NCBI RefSeq assembly: GCF_011634835.1
Contig: NZ_SIRP01000001.1
Location: forward strand, 1,449,603-1,513,602
Length of the DNA: 64,000 bases
Direction of reading: 5' to 3'
Source: Isoptericola sp. BMS4
GTDB taxonomy: Bacteria > Actinomycetota > Actinomycetes > Actinomycetales > Cellulomonadaceae
The position numbers and the translations under genes are program-made. The notes beneath the pieces were generated by a model. The model saw only the letters and a program-made list of their open reading frames with translations, searched no databases and had not been told where the DNA came from. Positions within the stretch are counted from its first letter, which is position 1, and each line of letters opens with the position of its first letter. Below are positions 39,363 to 47,110 of this stretch, piece after piece.

Positions 39363-40385
39363 ATGGCGGGTCCCGGCGCCGACAAGCCGAACATCCGGCA
39401 GGTCGCGCAGCTCGCCGGCGTCTCGCACATGACCGTGTCGCGGGTGCTCAACGGCCACCCGCACATCCGCGAGGCCACCCGGGTCCGCGTCGAGGAGGCC
39501 ATCGAGGCGCTCGGCTACCGCCCGAACATGACGGCCCGGGCCCTCGCCACCCAGCGCAGCCGCCGCATCGGGGTGCTCGTGGAGAGCTCGGTGGAGTTCG
39601 GACCGACGAGCACCGTCCGCGCCGTCGAGTCCGCGGCCCGCGCCTCCGGGTACGTCGTCAGCTCCGTGCTCCTGCGCGCCGGTGAGGAGATCACCCCCCA
39701 GGAGGCGGTCGACCACCTCGTCGCGCAGGGCGTCGACGCGCTCTGCGTCGTGGCGCCGCGGTCGTCGTCGATCGCCGCGCTGCGCCGCATCGACGTCGGG
39801 GTGCCCGTGCTCGTCGTCAAGCCCGACGACGACCCGACCTTCCTCACGGTCACCGTCGACCAGCAGGCGGGGACGGCGCTCGCCGTCGACCACCTGGTCT
39901 CCCTCGGGCACCGGGACGTGCTGCACCTGGCCGGCCCGCTCGACTGGCTCGACGCCCGCACCCGCGAGCGGTCGTTCCACGCCCGGGCCAAGTCGTGGGG
40001 GCTCCGGGAGCGCCCCATCGTGGTCGGGGACTGGACGGCGGACTTCGCGTACGACTTCGCGCGGGGGATCCGCGAGCTCCCGGACTACACGGCCGTCTTC
40101 GTCGCGAACGACGACATGGCGGTGGGCCTCGTCCACGGGCTGCACGACCGCGGCTTCTCCGTCCCGGACGACCTCAGCGTCGTGGGCTTCGACGACATCC
40201 CGCTGGCCCGGCACGTCATCCCGCCGCTGACGACCGTGCGGCAGAACTTCCACGCCCTCGGCGTCTCGGTCGTCGACGTGCTCCGGGCCGCGATCGAGGA
40301 GCGCACGATCCCGACGGTGACGCGCATCCCGGCGGAGCTCGTCGCGCGGGCCTCCAGCGGGCCGCCGCGGAAGGCCGGCCGATGA
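39363..40385 (+). CDS. LacI family regulator, paralogue of the upstream ara repressor
   Basis: This is a 340-residue LacI-type regulator. Its helix-turn-helix is about 8-60 (NIRQVAQLAGVSHMTVSRVLNGHP; hinge NMTARALATQRSRR). The effector domain is about 65-330 (GPTSTVRAVESAARASGYVV, VTVDQQAGTALAVDHLVSLGHRDV, VFVANDDMAVGLVHGLHDRG, IPPLTTVRQNFHALG). Many phrases match the regulator at 34042. ATG 39363 has GGAGG 7 nt upstream; TAGGCT at 39302-39307 may be its -10. It overlaps the next ATPase gene by ATGA. It probably senses a furanose or arabinose and controls the ytfQ operon. Confidence 0.9.
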   Translation: MAGPGADKPNIRQVAQLAGVSHMTVSRVLNGHPHIREATRVRVEEAIEALGYRPNMTARALATQRSRRIGVLVESSVEFGPTSTVRAVESAARASGYVVSSVLLRAGEEITPQEAVDHLVAQGVDALCVVAPRSSSIAALRRIDVGVPVLVVKPDDDPTFLTVTVDQQAGTALAVDHLVSLGHRDVLHLAGPLDWLDARTRERSFHARAKSWGLRERPIVVGDWTADFAYDFARGIRELPDYTAVFVANDDMAVGLVHGLHDRGFSVPDDLSVVGFDDIPLARHVIPPLTTVRQNFHALGVSVVDVLRAAIEERTIPTVTRIPAELVARASSGPPRKAGR

Positions 40386-41923
40386 CGGCACGGGCAGCGG
40401 GGACGGCCGCCCCGGTCGTCGAGATGACGGGGATCACCGTGGAGCTCTCGGGCGTGCGGGTCCTCGACGACGTGGACCTGGTGCTGCGCCCGGGCGAGGT
40501 GCACGCGCTCATGGGGGAGAACGGCGCGGGCAAGTCGACCCTGATCGGGGCGCTGACGGGCACGGTGCCGATCCTGGCGGGCGAGGTCCTGGTCGGCGGC
40601 GAGGCCCGCACGCCGACGAGCGTCGCCCGGAGCCGGGCGGAGGGCATCGCGACCGTCTTCCAGGAGTCGCACCTGAGCCCGCACCTGACCGTCGCCGAGA
40701 ACGTCATGCTCGGCCACGAGGTGCGTCGCTGGTTCGGCATCGACTGGGCGCGGACCCGCCGGCGCGCGTCGGTCGCGCTCGCCACGCTGGGCCTCGAGGA
40801 CCTCGACCCGCGCGCCCCGCTGGACGCGCTGTCGCCCGCGACCAAGCAGCTCGTGGCGGTCGCGCGGGCGATCGTGCTGGGGCCGCGGGTGCTCGTGCTC
40901 GACGAGCCCACGTCGAGCCTGGACGCTGCCGAGGCGGCCCGGCTGCTCGGGGTGGTGCGCCGCCTGCGGGACTCCGGCGTCGCGGTGCTGTTCGTCTCGC
41001 ACTTCCTGGAGCAGGTGTTCGAGGTGAGCGACCGGATGACGGTGCTCCGCGGCGGCCGTGTCGTGGCGGAGTACCGGACGTCGCGGGTCGAGCGCGCCGA
41101 GCTGATCTCGAAGATGCTCGGGGAGGACATCGACGCGCTCCAGGCGCTGCACTCCCAGCGGCTCGCGCACCACTACTCCGGCTCGGGCGAGGTGACGCTG
41201 CGGGCGACCTCCCTCGGCCGGCGCGGGACGCTCGAGCCCACGGACGTCGACCTGTCGCGCGGCGAGGTCGTGGGGTTCGCCGGGCTGCGCGGCTCGGGGC
41301 GCACCGAGCTCGCCGGCCTGCTGAGCGGGGTGGAGCGCGCCGACCGCGGCGAGCTCTGGCTGAACGGCGCCCGCGTGCAGCTGCGCAGCCCGGGGGCGGC
41401 GCTGCGGCACCGGATCGCGATGTCGAGCGAGAACGTGCGCGACGACGGGATCGTCGCGGGGCTGACTGTGCGGGAGAACATCGTGCTGGCGCTCCAGGCG
41501 CTCCGGGGGTGGTCGCGCCCGCTGTCCCGCGGCGAGCAGGACGCGGTCGTCGAGACCTACCTCGAGGCCCTGCACCTGTCGCCCGACGACCTCGACCGCC
41601 CCGCGGGCGAGCTGTCGGGCGGCACGCAGCAGAAGGTCCTGCTGGCTCGGCTGCTGGCGACGCGGCCGCACGTCCTGATCCTCGACGAGCCGACGCGCGG
41701 CATCGACATCGCGGCCAAGCTCGACATCCAGCGCCGGGTCGCGCGGCTGGCGGGCGAGGGGGTCGCCGTCGTCTTCATCTCGGCCCAGCTCGAGGAGGTG
41801 GTGCGCCTGTCCGACCGCGTCGTGGTCCTCAAGGACCGAGAGAAGATCGGCGAGCTGAGCAACGGGCCCGGGGTCACGGTGGACACGATCGTCGAGATGA
41901 TCGCGGCGGACCTGGAGCCCTGA
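40382..41923 (+). CDS. Extra YtfR-type double-domain sugar ABC ATPase
   Basis: This 513-residue CUT2 ATPase is closely similar to the YtfR at 43252. Both share [14 protein letters not shown] and FVSHFLEQV with E-x-SDRMTVLR. NBD1 has GENGAGKST and VLVLDEPTSSLD, but its signature is LSPATKQ. NBD2 has the usual degenerate Walker A GLRGSGRTELA, an intact LSGGTQQKVLLAR and [12 protein letters not shown]. It starts inside the LacI stop (ATGA), has no binding protein or permease of its own, and precedes a complete ytfQ-R-T-yjfF operon that has its own ATPase. Function as a substitute or regulatory ATPase is inferred. Confidence 0.88.
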   Translation: MTARAAGTAAPVVEMTGITVELSGVRVLDDVDLVLRPGEVHALMGENGAGKSTLIGALTGTVPILAGEVLVGGEARTPTSVARSRAEGIATVFQESHLSPHLTVAENVMLGHEVRRWFGIDWARTRRRASVALATLGLEDLDPRAPLDALSPATKQLVAVARAIVLGPRVLVLDEPTSSLDAAEAARLLGVVRRLRDSGVAVLFVSHFLEQVFEVSDRMTVLRGGRVVAEYRTSRVERAELISKMLGEDIDALQALHSQRLAHHYSGSGEVTLRATSLGRRGTLEPTDVDLSRGEVVGFAGLRGSGRTELAGLLSGVERADRGELWLNGARVQLRSPGAALRHRIAMSSENVRDDGIVAGLTVRENIVLALQALRGWSRPLSRGEQDAVVETYLEALHLSPDDLDRPAGELSGGTQQKVLLARLLATRPHVLILDEPTRGIDIAAKLDIQRRVARLAGEGVAVVFISAQLEEVVRLSDRVVVLKDREKIGELSNGPGVTVDTIVEMIAADLEP

Positions 41924-42035
41924 CCTCCCGCGGGGCGCGGCCGACGGCGGCCCGCGCCCGCGGTCTCGCGACGCCGGGGCGGCGACGCGGGGCGAGTGTT
42001 ACGGGATCGTGACGTCGAATCCTGGCCGGGCTCTA

Positions 42036-42072
42036 TGTGACCGGTCACAGTTCCGCTATGTTAGCGGTCACA
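42036..42072 (+). promoter_or_regulatory. Tandem LacI-type operators and promoter of ytfQRT-yjfF
   Basis: TGTGACCGGTCACA (42036-42049) is a perfect 14-bp palindrome. TGTTAGCGGTCACA (42059-42072) follows with 23 nt between centres, two helical turns. A -10-like TATGTT (42057-42062) overlaps the second site. The second site joins a left half like the araB/GH51 operators to a right half like the first site. The ytfQ ATG is 77 nt downstream. Confidence 0.85.
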
Positions 42073-42148
42073 ACGACGTCTTGCCGGAGGGTCCGAGTCG
42101 ATCCACGGGCCGGCAGCAGCCGGTCGCCGGCGTCTCGAGGAGGAGATC

Positions 42149-43144
42149 ATGAGCAGGAACTTCCGACGCGCCTCAGCGGCGGTCCTCGCAGCCCTGACGG
42201 CGGCCTCGCTGGTCGCGTGCAGCAGCGAGCAGGCGCCGCAGAGCGCCAGCGGCGACGGCGGCGCGACCACCGACACCATCACCCTCGGCTTCTCGCAGGT
42301 GGGTGCCGAGTCCGGGTGGCGGGCGGCCAACACCAAGTCCATCCAGGACACGCTCACCGCGGAGAACGGCTTCGAGCTGAAGTTCTCCGACGCGCAGCAG
42401 AAGCAGGAGAACCAGATCCAGGCGATCCGGTCCTACATCCAGCAGCAGGTCGACGTCATCGCGTTCTCGCCGGTCGTCGAGTCCGGCTGGGACGCGGTGC
42501 TCGAGGAGGCCAAGTCCGCGGGCATCCCGGTCATCCTCACCGACCGTGCCGTCGACTCCGAGGACGAGACGCTCTACGAGTCGTTCATCGGCTCCGACTT
42601 CGTCGAGGAGGGCCACCGCGCGGGCGAGTGGGCCGTCGAGCAGTACGACGGCGAGGGGATGAAGATGGTGGAGCTCCAGGGCACCACCGGCTCCGCCCCC
42701 GCGATCGACCGCAAGGAGGGCTTCGCCTCGGCGATCGAGGGGTCCGACATCGAGGTCCTCGACTCCCAGACGGGCAACTTCACCCGCACCGAGGGCAAGC
42801 AGGTGATGGAGGGCTTCCTGCAGAAGTACGACGACATCGACCTCGTCTTCGCCCACAACGACGACATGGGCCTGGGCGCCATCGAGGCCATCGAGGCCGC
42901 GGGCAAGGTGCCGGGCGAGGACATCAAGATCATCACGATCGACGCGGTCAAGGACGGCATGCAGGCCCTGGCCGACGGCAAGATCAACTACATCGTCGAG
43001 TGCAACCCGCTGCTCGGCCCGGACCTCGCCGACGTGGCGACCAAGGTCGTCGCGGGTGAGGACGTCGAGAAGCGGATCGTCGTCGAGGACGCCGCGTTCG
43101 ACCAGGAGGGCGCCAAGGAGGCGCTGCCCGACCGTCAGTACTGA
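42149..43144 (+). CDS. ytfQ: Furanose-binding lipoprotein of a YtfQ-type ABC importer
   Basis: This 331-residue binding lipoprotein resembles YtfQ, which binds galactofuranose and related furanoses, including arabinofuranose. The lipobox SLVAC gives Cys24. The mature protein starts ITLGFSQVGAESGWRAANTKSIQ, the YtfQ hallmark, then has IRSYIQQQVDVIAFSPVVESGWD, VILTDRAVD, and FAHNDDMGLGAIEAIEAAGKVPG. ATG 42149 has GAGGAGGAG upstream. It leads a four-gene operon behind two LacI-type operators. Next to arabinan-degrading enzymes, L-arabinofuranose or arabino-oligosaccharides are plausible ligands. Confidence 0.93.
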   Translation: MSRNFRRASAAVLAALTAASLVACSSEQAPQSASGDGGATTDTITLGFSQVGAESGWRAANTKSIQDTLTAENGFELKFSDAQQKQENQIQAIRSYIQQQVDVIAFSPVVESGWDAVLEEAKSAGIPVILTDRAVDSEDETLYESFIGSDFVEEGHRAGEWAVEQYDGEGMKMVELQGTTGSAPAIDRKEGFASAIEGSDIEVLDSQTGNFTRTEGKQVMEGFLQKYDDIDLVFAHNDDMGLGAIEAIEAAGKVPGEDIKIITIDAVKDGMQALADGKINYIVECNPLLGPDLADVATKVVAGEDVEKRIVVEDAAFDQEGAKEALPDRQY

Positions 43145-43158
43145 CGGTCCCGTCCGAC

Positions 43159-43233
43159 GGCCGCCCGCCCTCGCGGCGGGCGGCCCCGAGACCCGCGGTG
43201 GGCGCGGCACGACCTCGCGCCGCGCCCACCGCG
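43159..43233 (+). terminator. Two hairpins between ytfQ and ytfR
   Basis: GGCCGCCCGCC (43159-43169) pairs with GGCGGGCGGCC (43175-43185). CGCGGTGGGCGCGGC (43194-43208) pairs with GCCGCGCCCACCGCG (43219-43233). Both stems are perfect. They lie at the same operon position as the chvE-mmsA stem and probably keep binding-protein mRNA in excess. Confidence 0.72.
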
Positions 43234-43251
43234 CCCCACGGAAGGTCAAGG

Positions 43252-44823
43252 ATGACGAGCTCGACCGCCGGCCCGGCCGGCAGCTCCCGGGGCGACGCCC
43301 CCGGCGCCGGGCGCCCCGTCGTCGAGATGACCGGGATCTCGATCGAGTTCCCGGGCGTCAAGGCGCTCGACGGGGTCGACCTCCGGCTCTTCGGAGGCGA
43401 GGTGCACGCCCTCATGGGCGAGAACGGCGCCGGGAAGTCCACCCTCATCAAGGCGCTCACGGGCGTCTACGGCATCGACGACGGCGAGATCCTCGTCGGC
43501 GGCGAGCCGCACCGGTTCTCCGGCCCGGGAGAGGCCCAGGCCGCGGGGATCGCGACCGTGTACCAGGAGGTCAACCTCTGCGAGAACCTCACGGTCGCGG
43601 AGAACATCATGCTGGGCCACGAGCCGCGCCGCCTCGGCGTGATCGACTGGCCCCGCACGCGCCGTCGCGCGGCCGAGCACCTGGCCACCATGGGCCTGGA
43701 CATCGACCCCGCGTCGTCGCTGGGCTCCCACTCGATCGCCGTGCAGCAACTGGTCGCCATCAGCCGCGCCATGGTGGTCGACGCCAAGGTGCTGATCCTC
43801 GACGAGCCCACCTCCAGCCTGGACGCGGACGAGGTCGCCCGGCTCTTCACCGTCGTGCGCCGCCTGCGCGACCAGGGGGTCGCGATCCTGTTCGTCTCGC
43901 ACTTCCTCGAGCAGGTCTACGAGATCTCCGACCGGATGACGGTGCTGCGCAACGGGGCCCGGGTGGGGGAGTACCCCACCGCCGAGCTCAGCCGCACCGA
44001 GCTGGTGTCGCGGATGATCGGCCGCTCGATGGAGGTGCTCGACGACCTGCAGGTGCGCACCGAGCACAGCGTCGACCCCACCGAGGGCACGCCGTTCGTG
44101 CGGGCGGTCGGGCTGGGGCGGCGCGGCTCGGTCCAGCCGTTCGACCTCGACGTCCACCCGGGCGAGGTGGTCGGCCTCGCCGGCCTGCTCGGCTCCGGGC
44201 GCACGGAGATGGCGCGCCTGCTCGCGGGCGCCGACCGGGCGGACTCGGGCACGCTGCACGTCAAGGGCGCACTGACCCGGCTGCGCTCCCCGCGGGCCGC
44301 GATCGCGCGCAAGGTCGCCTTCTCCTCCGAGGACCGCAAGGCGGAGGGCGTCGTCGGCGACCTCACGGTGCGCGAGAACATCGTGCTCGGTCTGCAGGCG
44401 GACCGCGGCTGGCTGCGCCGGCTGCCGGCCCGGCAGGTCGACGAGATCGTCGAGCGGTACGTCGCGGCGCTGAACATCCGGCCCGCGGACCCGGACGCCC
44501 TGCTGCGCAACCTCTCGGGCGGCAACCAGCAGAAGGTGCTGCTCGCGCGCTGGCTCGCCACGGCGCCGGAGCTGTTCATCCTCGACGAGCCGACCCGCGG
44601 CATCGACGTCGGTGCCAAGGCCGAGATCCAGCGGCTCGTCGCCGACCTGGCGGCGCGCGGGATGGCGGTGCTCTTCATCTCGGCCGAGCTCGAGGAGGTG
44701 GTGCGGCTCAGCCACCGCATCGCCGTGATGCGCGACCGGCACAAGGTCGCGGAGCTGACCAACACCGAGTCCGTCGGCGTCGACGACGTCGTCGAGCTCA
44801 TCGCGAGCGGAGGGGAACGCTGA
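43252..44823 (+). CDS. ytfR: ATPase subunit of YtfQRT-YjfF furanose importer
   Basis: This 523-residue duplicated CUT2 ATPase has NBD1 [34 protein letters not shown], a relaxed signature GSHSIAVQQLVAISRAM, and VLILDEPTSSLD. NBD2 has [29 protein letters not shown] and [16 protein letters not shown]. It powers the two permeases that follow. ATG 43252 follows GGAAGG; an upstream in-frame start is less likely because it lies inside a hairpin. The stop overlaps the ytfT start (TGATG). A close paralogue lies at 40382. Confidence 0.94.
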   Translation: MTSSTAGPAGSSRGDAPGAGRPVVEMTGISIEFPGVKALDGVDLRLFGGEVHALMGENGAGKSTLIKALTGVYGIDDGEILVGGEPHRFSGPGEAQAAGIATVYQEVNLCENLTVAENIMLGHEPRRLGVIDWPRTRRRAAEHLATMGLDIDPASSLGSHSIAVQQLVAISRAMVVDAKVLILDEPTSSLDADEVARLFTVVRRLRDQGVAILFVSHFLEQVYEISDRMTVLRNGARVGEYPTAELSRTELVSRMIGRSMEVLDDLQVRTEHSVDPTEGTPFVRAVGLGRRGSVQPFDLDVHPGEVVGLAGLLGSGRTEMARLLAGADRADSGTLHVKGALTRLRSPRAAIARKVAFSSEDRKAEGVVGDLTVRENIVLGLQADRGWLRRLPARQVDEIVERYVAALNIRPADPDALLRNLSGGNQQKVLLARWLATAPELFILDEPTRGIDVGAKAEIQRLVADLAARGMAVLFISAELEEVVRLSHRIAVMRDRHKVAELTNTESVGVDDVVELIASGGER

Positions 44824-45962
44824 TGTCCACACCTTCGCCGGCACCTTCGCCGGCACCGTCGGCGCGTACCGGTGCCGCGGGACGGTGGGGAGCCGTCCTG
44901 CGCCACCACCTGTTCTGGCCGGTGCTCGCGCTCGTCGTGCTCCTCGCGGTCAACACCGCCGTCCGGCCCGACTTCCTGTCCGTGTCGATCCTCGACGGGC
45001 ACCTCTTCGGCTCGCCGATCGACATCCTGCGCAACTGCGCCCCGCTCATGCTGGTCGCGCTGGGCATGTCGCTGGTGATCGCGACACGGGGCATCGACCT
45101 GTCGGTCGGCGCCGTCGTCGCGATCGCGGGCGCGGTCGCGCTGACCTTCATCGCGGGCTCGCCAGACCCGGAGTCCCCGACGACGGTGCTGCTGGCGGTC
45201 GGCCTGGCGCTCGCGCTGAGCCTCGCGCTGGGGGTGTGGAACGGCTTCCTCGTCTCCGTGCTCGGCATCCAGCCCATCATCGCGACCCTCATCCTCATGA
45301 CCGCGGGCCGCGGCGTGGCGATGCTGGTGACGCAGGGGCAGATCACCACGGTGAACAGTGCGCCGTTCAAGACGCTGGGCGCCGGCTACTGGTTCGGCCT
45401 GCCCGCCGCGACCCTGGTCGCGTTCGGCGTGTTCGGGCTGGTGGCGCTGCTGGTGCGCCGCACCGCGCTCGGCATGCTGGTCGAGGCGGTGGGCATCAAC
45501 CCGGCCGCGAGCCGGCTCGCGGGCGTGCAGGCGCGGACCATCGTGTGGACCGTGTTCGCCCTGTCGGGCCTGTTCTCCGGCCTGGCGGGCCTCATCCTGT
45601 CGTCGAACGTCATGGCGGCCGACGCGAACAACGCCGGCCTGTTCATCGAGCTCGACGCGATCCTGGCCGTCGTGATCGGCGGCACGTCCCTCGCCGGCGG
45701 CAAGTTCTCGCTCTCGGGCACCTTCGTCGGCGTGCTGATCATCGCGACCCTGTCCCTCACGGTGACCAACGTCGGCATCTCCCCGCTGGTCACGCCGCTG
45801 TTCAAGGCACTCGTGGTGGCCGCGGTGACCCTGCTCCAGTCGCCGGTGGTGCGGCGCCGGCTCGCCGAGCGCACGCGGCGCGGCGGTCGCCCGCCCCGCA
45901 CGGCGCCGGCCCCGCGGCCGGGGAAGCCCTCCGACACGACGACGAAGGCGGTGGCCCGATGA
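44823..45962 (+). CDS. ytfT: Permease subunit YtfT of furanose ABC importer
   Basis: This 379-residue CUT2 permease has about ten helices after a Pro/Ser/Ala-rich 20-residue N-terminus containing the short repeat PSPAPSPAPS. Segments LVALGMSLVIATRGIDLSVGAVVAIAGA, GIQPIIATLILMTAGRGVAMLVTQGQITTV and ELDAILAVVIGGTSLAGGKFSLSG are characteristic of YtfT. A 40-residue basic C-terminal tail is cytoplasmic. It pairs with YjfF to form a heterodimeric pore. It is coupled at both ends: TGATG with ytfR and ATGA with yjfF. Confidence 0.94.
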   Translation: MSTPSPAPSPAPSARTGAAGRWGAVLRHHLFWPVLALVVLLAVNTAVRPDFLSVSILDGHLFGSPIDILRNCAPLMLVALGMSLVIATRGIDLSVGAVVAIAGAVALTFIAGSPDPESPTTVLLAVGLALALSLALGVWNGFLVSVLGIQPIIATLILMTAGRGVAMLVTQGQITTVNSAPFKTLGAGYWFGLPAATLVAFGVFGLVALLVRRTALGMLVEAVGINPAASRLAGVQARTIVWTVFALSGLFSGLAGLILSSNVMAADANNAGLFIELDAILAVVIGGTSLAGGKFSLSGTFVGVLIIATLSLTVTNVGISPLVTPLFKALVVAAVTLLQSPVVRRRLAERTRRGGRPPRTAPAPRPGKPSDTTTKAVAR

Positions 45963-46981
45963 CGACCCTCGCATCCTCCCGCGACGCGGCCCCCGCACCC
46001 GGCGGCGGACCTGCCCGGCGGCGGCGCCTGCACGTCGACCGGCGGTACCTGCCGGTCCTCGGCACGGTCGTGGTGCTGGCGCTCCTGCTCGTGCTCGGCG
46101 GCGCGCGCTACGACAACTTCCTGTCCGTCGGCGTGCTGGCGAACCTCTTCATCAACAACTCGTTCCTCATCGTGCTGGCCGTGGGCATGACCTTCGTCAT
46201 CCTCACGGGCGGGATCGACCTGTCGGTCGGCTCGGTCGTCGCGCTGTCCAGCGTGACGGCGGCCTACCTGCTGCAGAGCGGCATGCCGGCGGGCGTCGTG
46301 ATCCCGCTGGTGGTGCTCGTGGGGTCGGTCATCGGGCTCCTCATGGGCCTGATGGTGCAGGTCTTCGAGGTGCAGCCGTTCATCGCGACCCTCGCGGGGA
46401 TGTTCTTCGCCCGGGGGCTGTGCTTCCTCATCGCCCCGGAGTCGATCCCGATCACGGACGAGTCGTTCGTCTCCCTCGCGGGCTGGGACACCTGGGTCGG
46501 GGGCCAGTGGCGGCTCACCATGAGTGTCGTCATCGCCCTGGTCGCGGTCGTCTTCGCGTTCTACCTGCTGCACTACACGCAGTTCGGGCGCACCGTGTAC
46601 GCGATCGGCGGTGGCGAGGCGTCGGCGCGGCTCATGGGTCTGCCCGTGACCCGCACCAAGGTGCTCGTGTACGTCGTCAGCGGCACCTGCGCCGGGCTCG
46701 GCGGCCTGCTGTTCGCGATGTTCTCCCGCTCGGGCTACTCGCTCACGGGGGTGGGCATGGAGCTCGACGCGATCGCGGCCGTCGTCATCGGCGGCACGCT
46801 CCTGACCGGCGGCACCGGGTTCGTCCTCGGCTCGGTGCTCGGCGTCCTGGTGCTGGGCCTGATCCAGACCATCATCACCTTCGAGGGCACCCTGAGCTCC
46901 TGGTGGACCAAGATCGTCATCGGCGTGCTGCTGCTGATCTTCGTGGTGCTCCAGCGGGTCCTCACCGTGCGGCGCTCCTAG
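45959..46981 (+). CDS. yjfF: Permease subunit YjfF of furanose ABC importer
   Basis: This 340-residue CUT2 permease is the second half of the furanose pore. It has a basic N-terminus (about 1-30), [53 protein letters not shown] (a YjfF-specific stretch), GRTVYAIGGGEASARLMGL and ELDAIAAVVIGGTLLTGGTGFVLGS. ATG 45959 overlaps the ytfT stop by ATGA. It ends the operon, and a 13-bp hairpin follows 10 nt after the stop. Confidence 0.95.
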   Translation: MTTLASSRDAAPAPGGGPARRRRLHVDRRYLPVLGTVVVLALLLVLGGARYDNFLSVGVLANLFINNSFLIVLAVGMTFVILTGGIDLSVGSVVALSSVTAAYLLQSGMPAGVVIPLVVLVGSVIGLLMGLMVQVFEVQPFIATLAGMFFARGLCFLIAPESIPITDESFVSLAGWDTWVGGQWRLTMSVVIALVAVVFAFYLLHYTQFGRTVYAIGGGEASARLMGLPVTRTKVLVYVVSGTCAGLGGLLFAMFSRSGYSLTGVGMELDAIAAVVIGGTLLTGGTGFVLGSVLGVLVLGLIQTIITFEGTLSSWWTKIVIGVLLLIFVVLQRVLTVRRS

Positions 46982-46990
46982 CGCCCGACC

Positions 46991-47019
46991 GGTCCGGCCC
47001 GCCCCCGGCGGGCCGGACC
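46991..47019 (+). terminator. Perfect 13-bp terminator hairpin after yjfF
   Basis: GGTCCGGCCCGCC (46991-47003) and GGCGGGCCGGACC (47007-47019) form a perfect stem with a 3-nt loop. It closes the furanose importer operon ahead of the GH51 gene's own operator. Confidence 0.85.
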
Positions 47020-47066
47020 CAACCCCCTGCCCGACCGACCGCGAGACCACGCCCGTCGCTCACGGA

Positions 47067-47080
47067 TGTGAGCGCTCACA
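47067..47080 (+). promoter_or_regulatory. LacI-type operator of the GH51 gene
   Basis: TGTGAGCGCTCACA is a perfect 14-bp palindrome 30 nt before the GH51 start codon. It differs by one base each from the araB site (35188) and the chvE-upstream site (25912). Confidence 0.85.
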
Positions 47081-47110
47081 CCGCGACATGCTCAGCGAGG
47101 AGCAGCCACG

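Noticed and set aside
42036-42072. Possible CRP-type site
   Set aside because: The palindromes match a LacI-type operator (GC-centred, 14 bp, no spacer) better than TGTGA-N6-TCACA, and similar sites lie near LacI genes. CRP-like binding is not excluded but is less likely.
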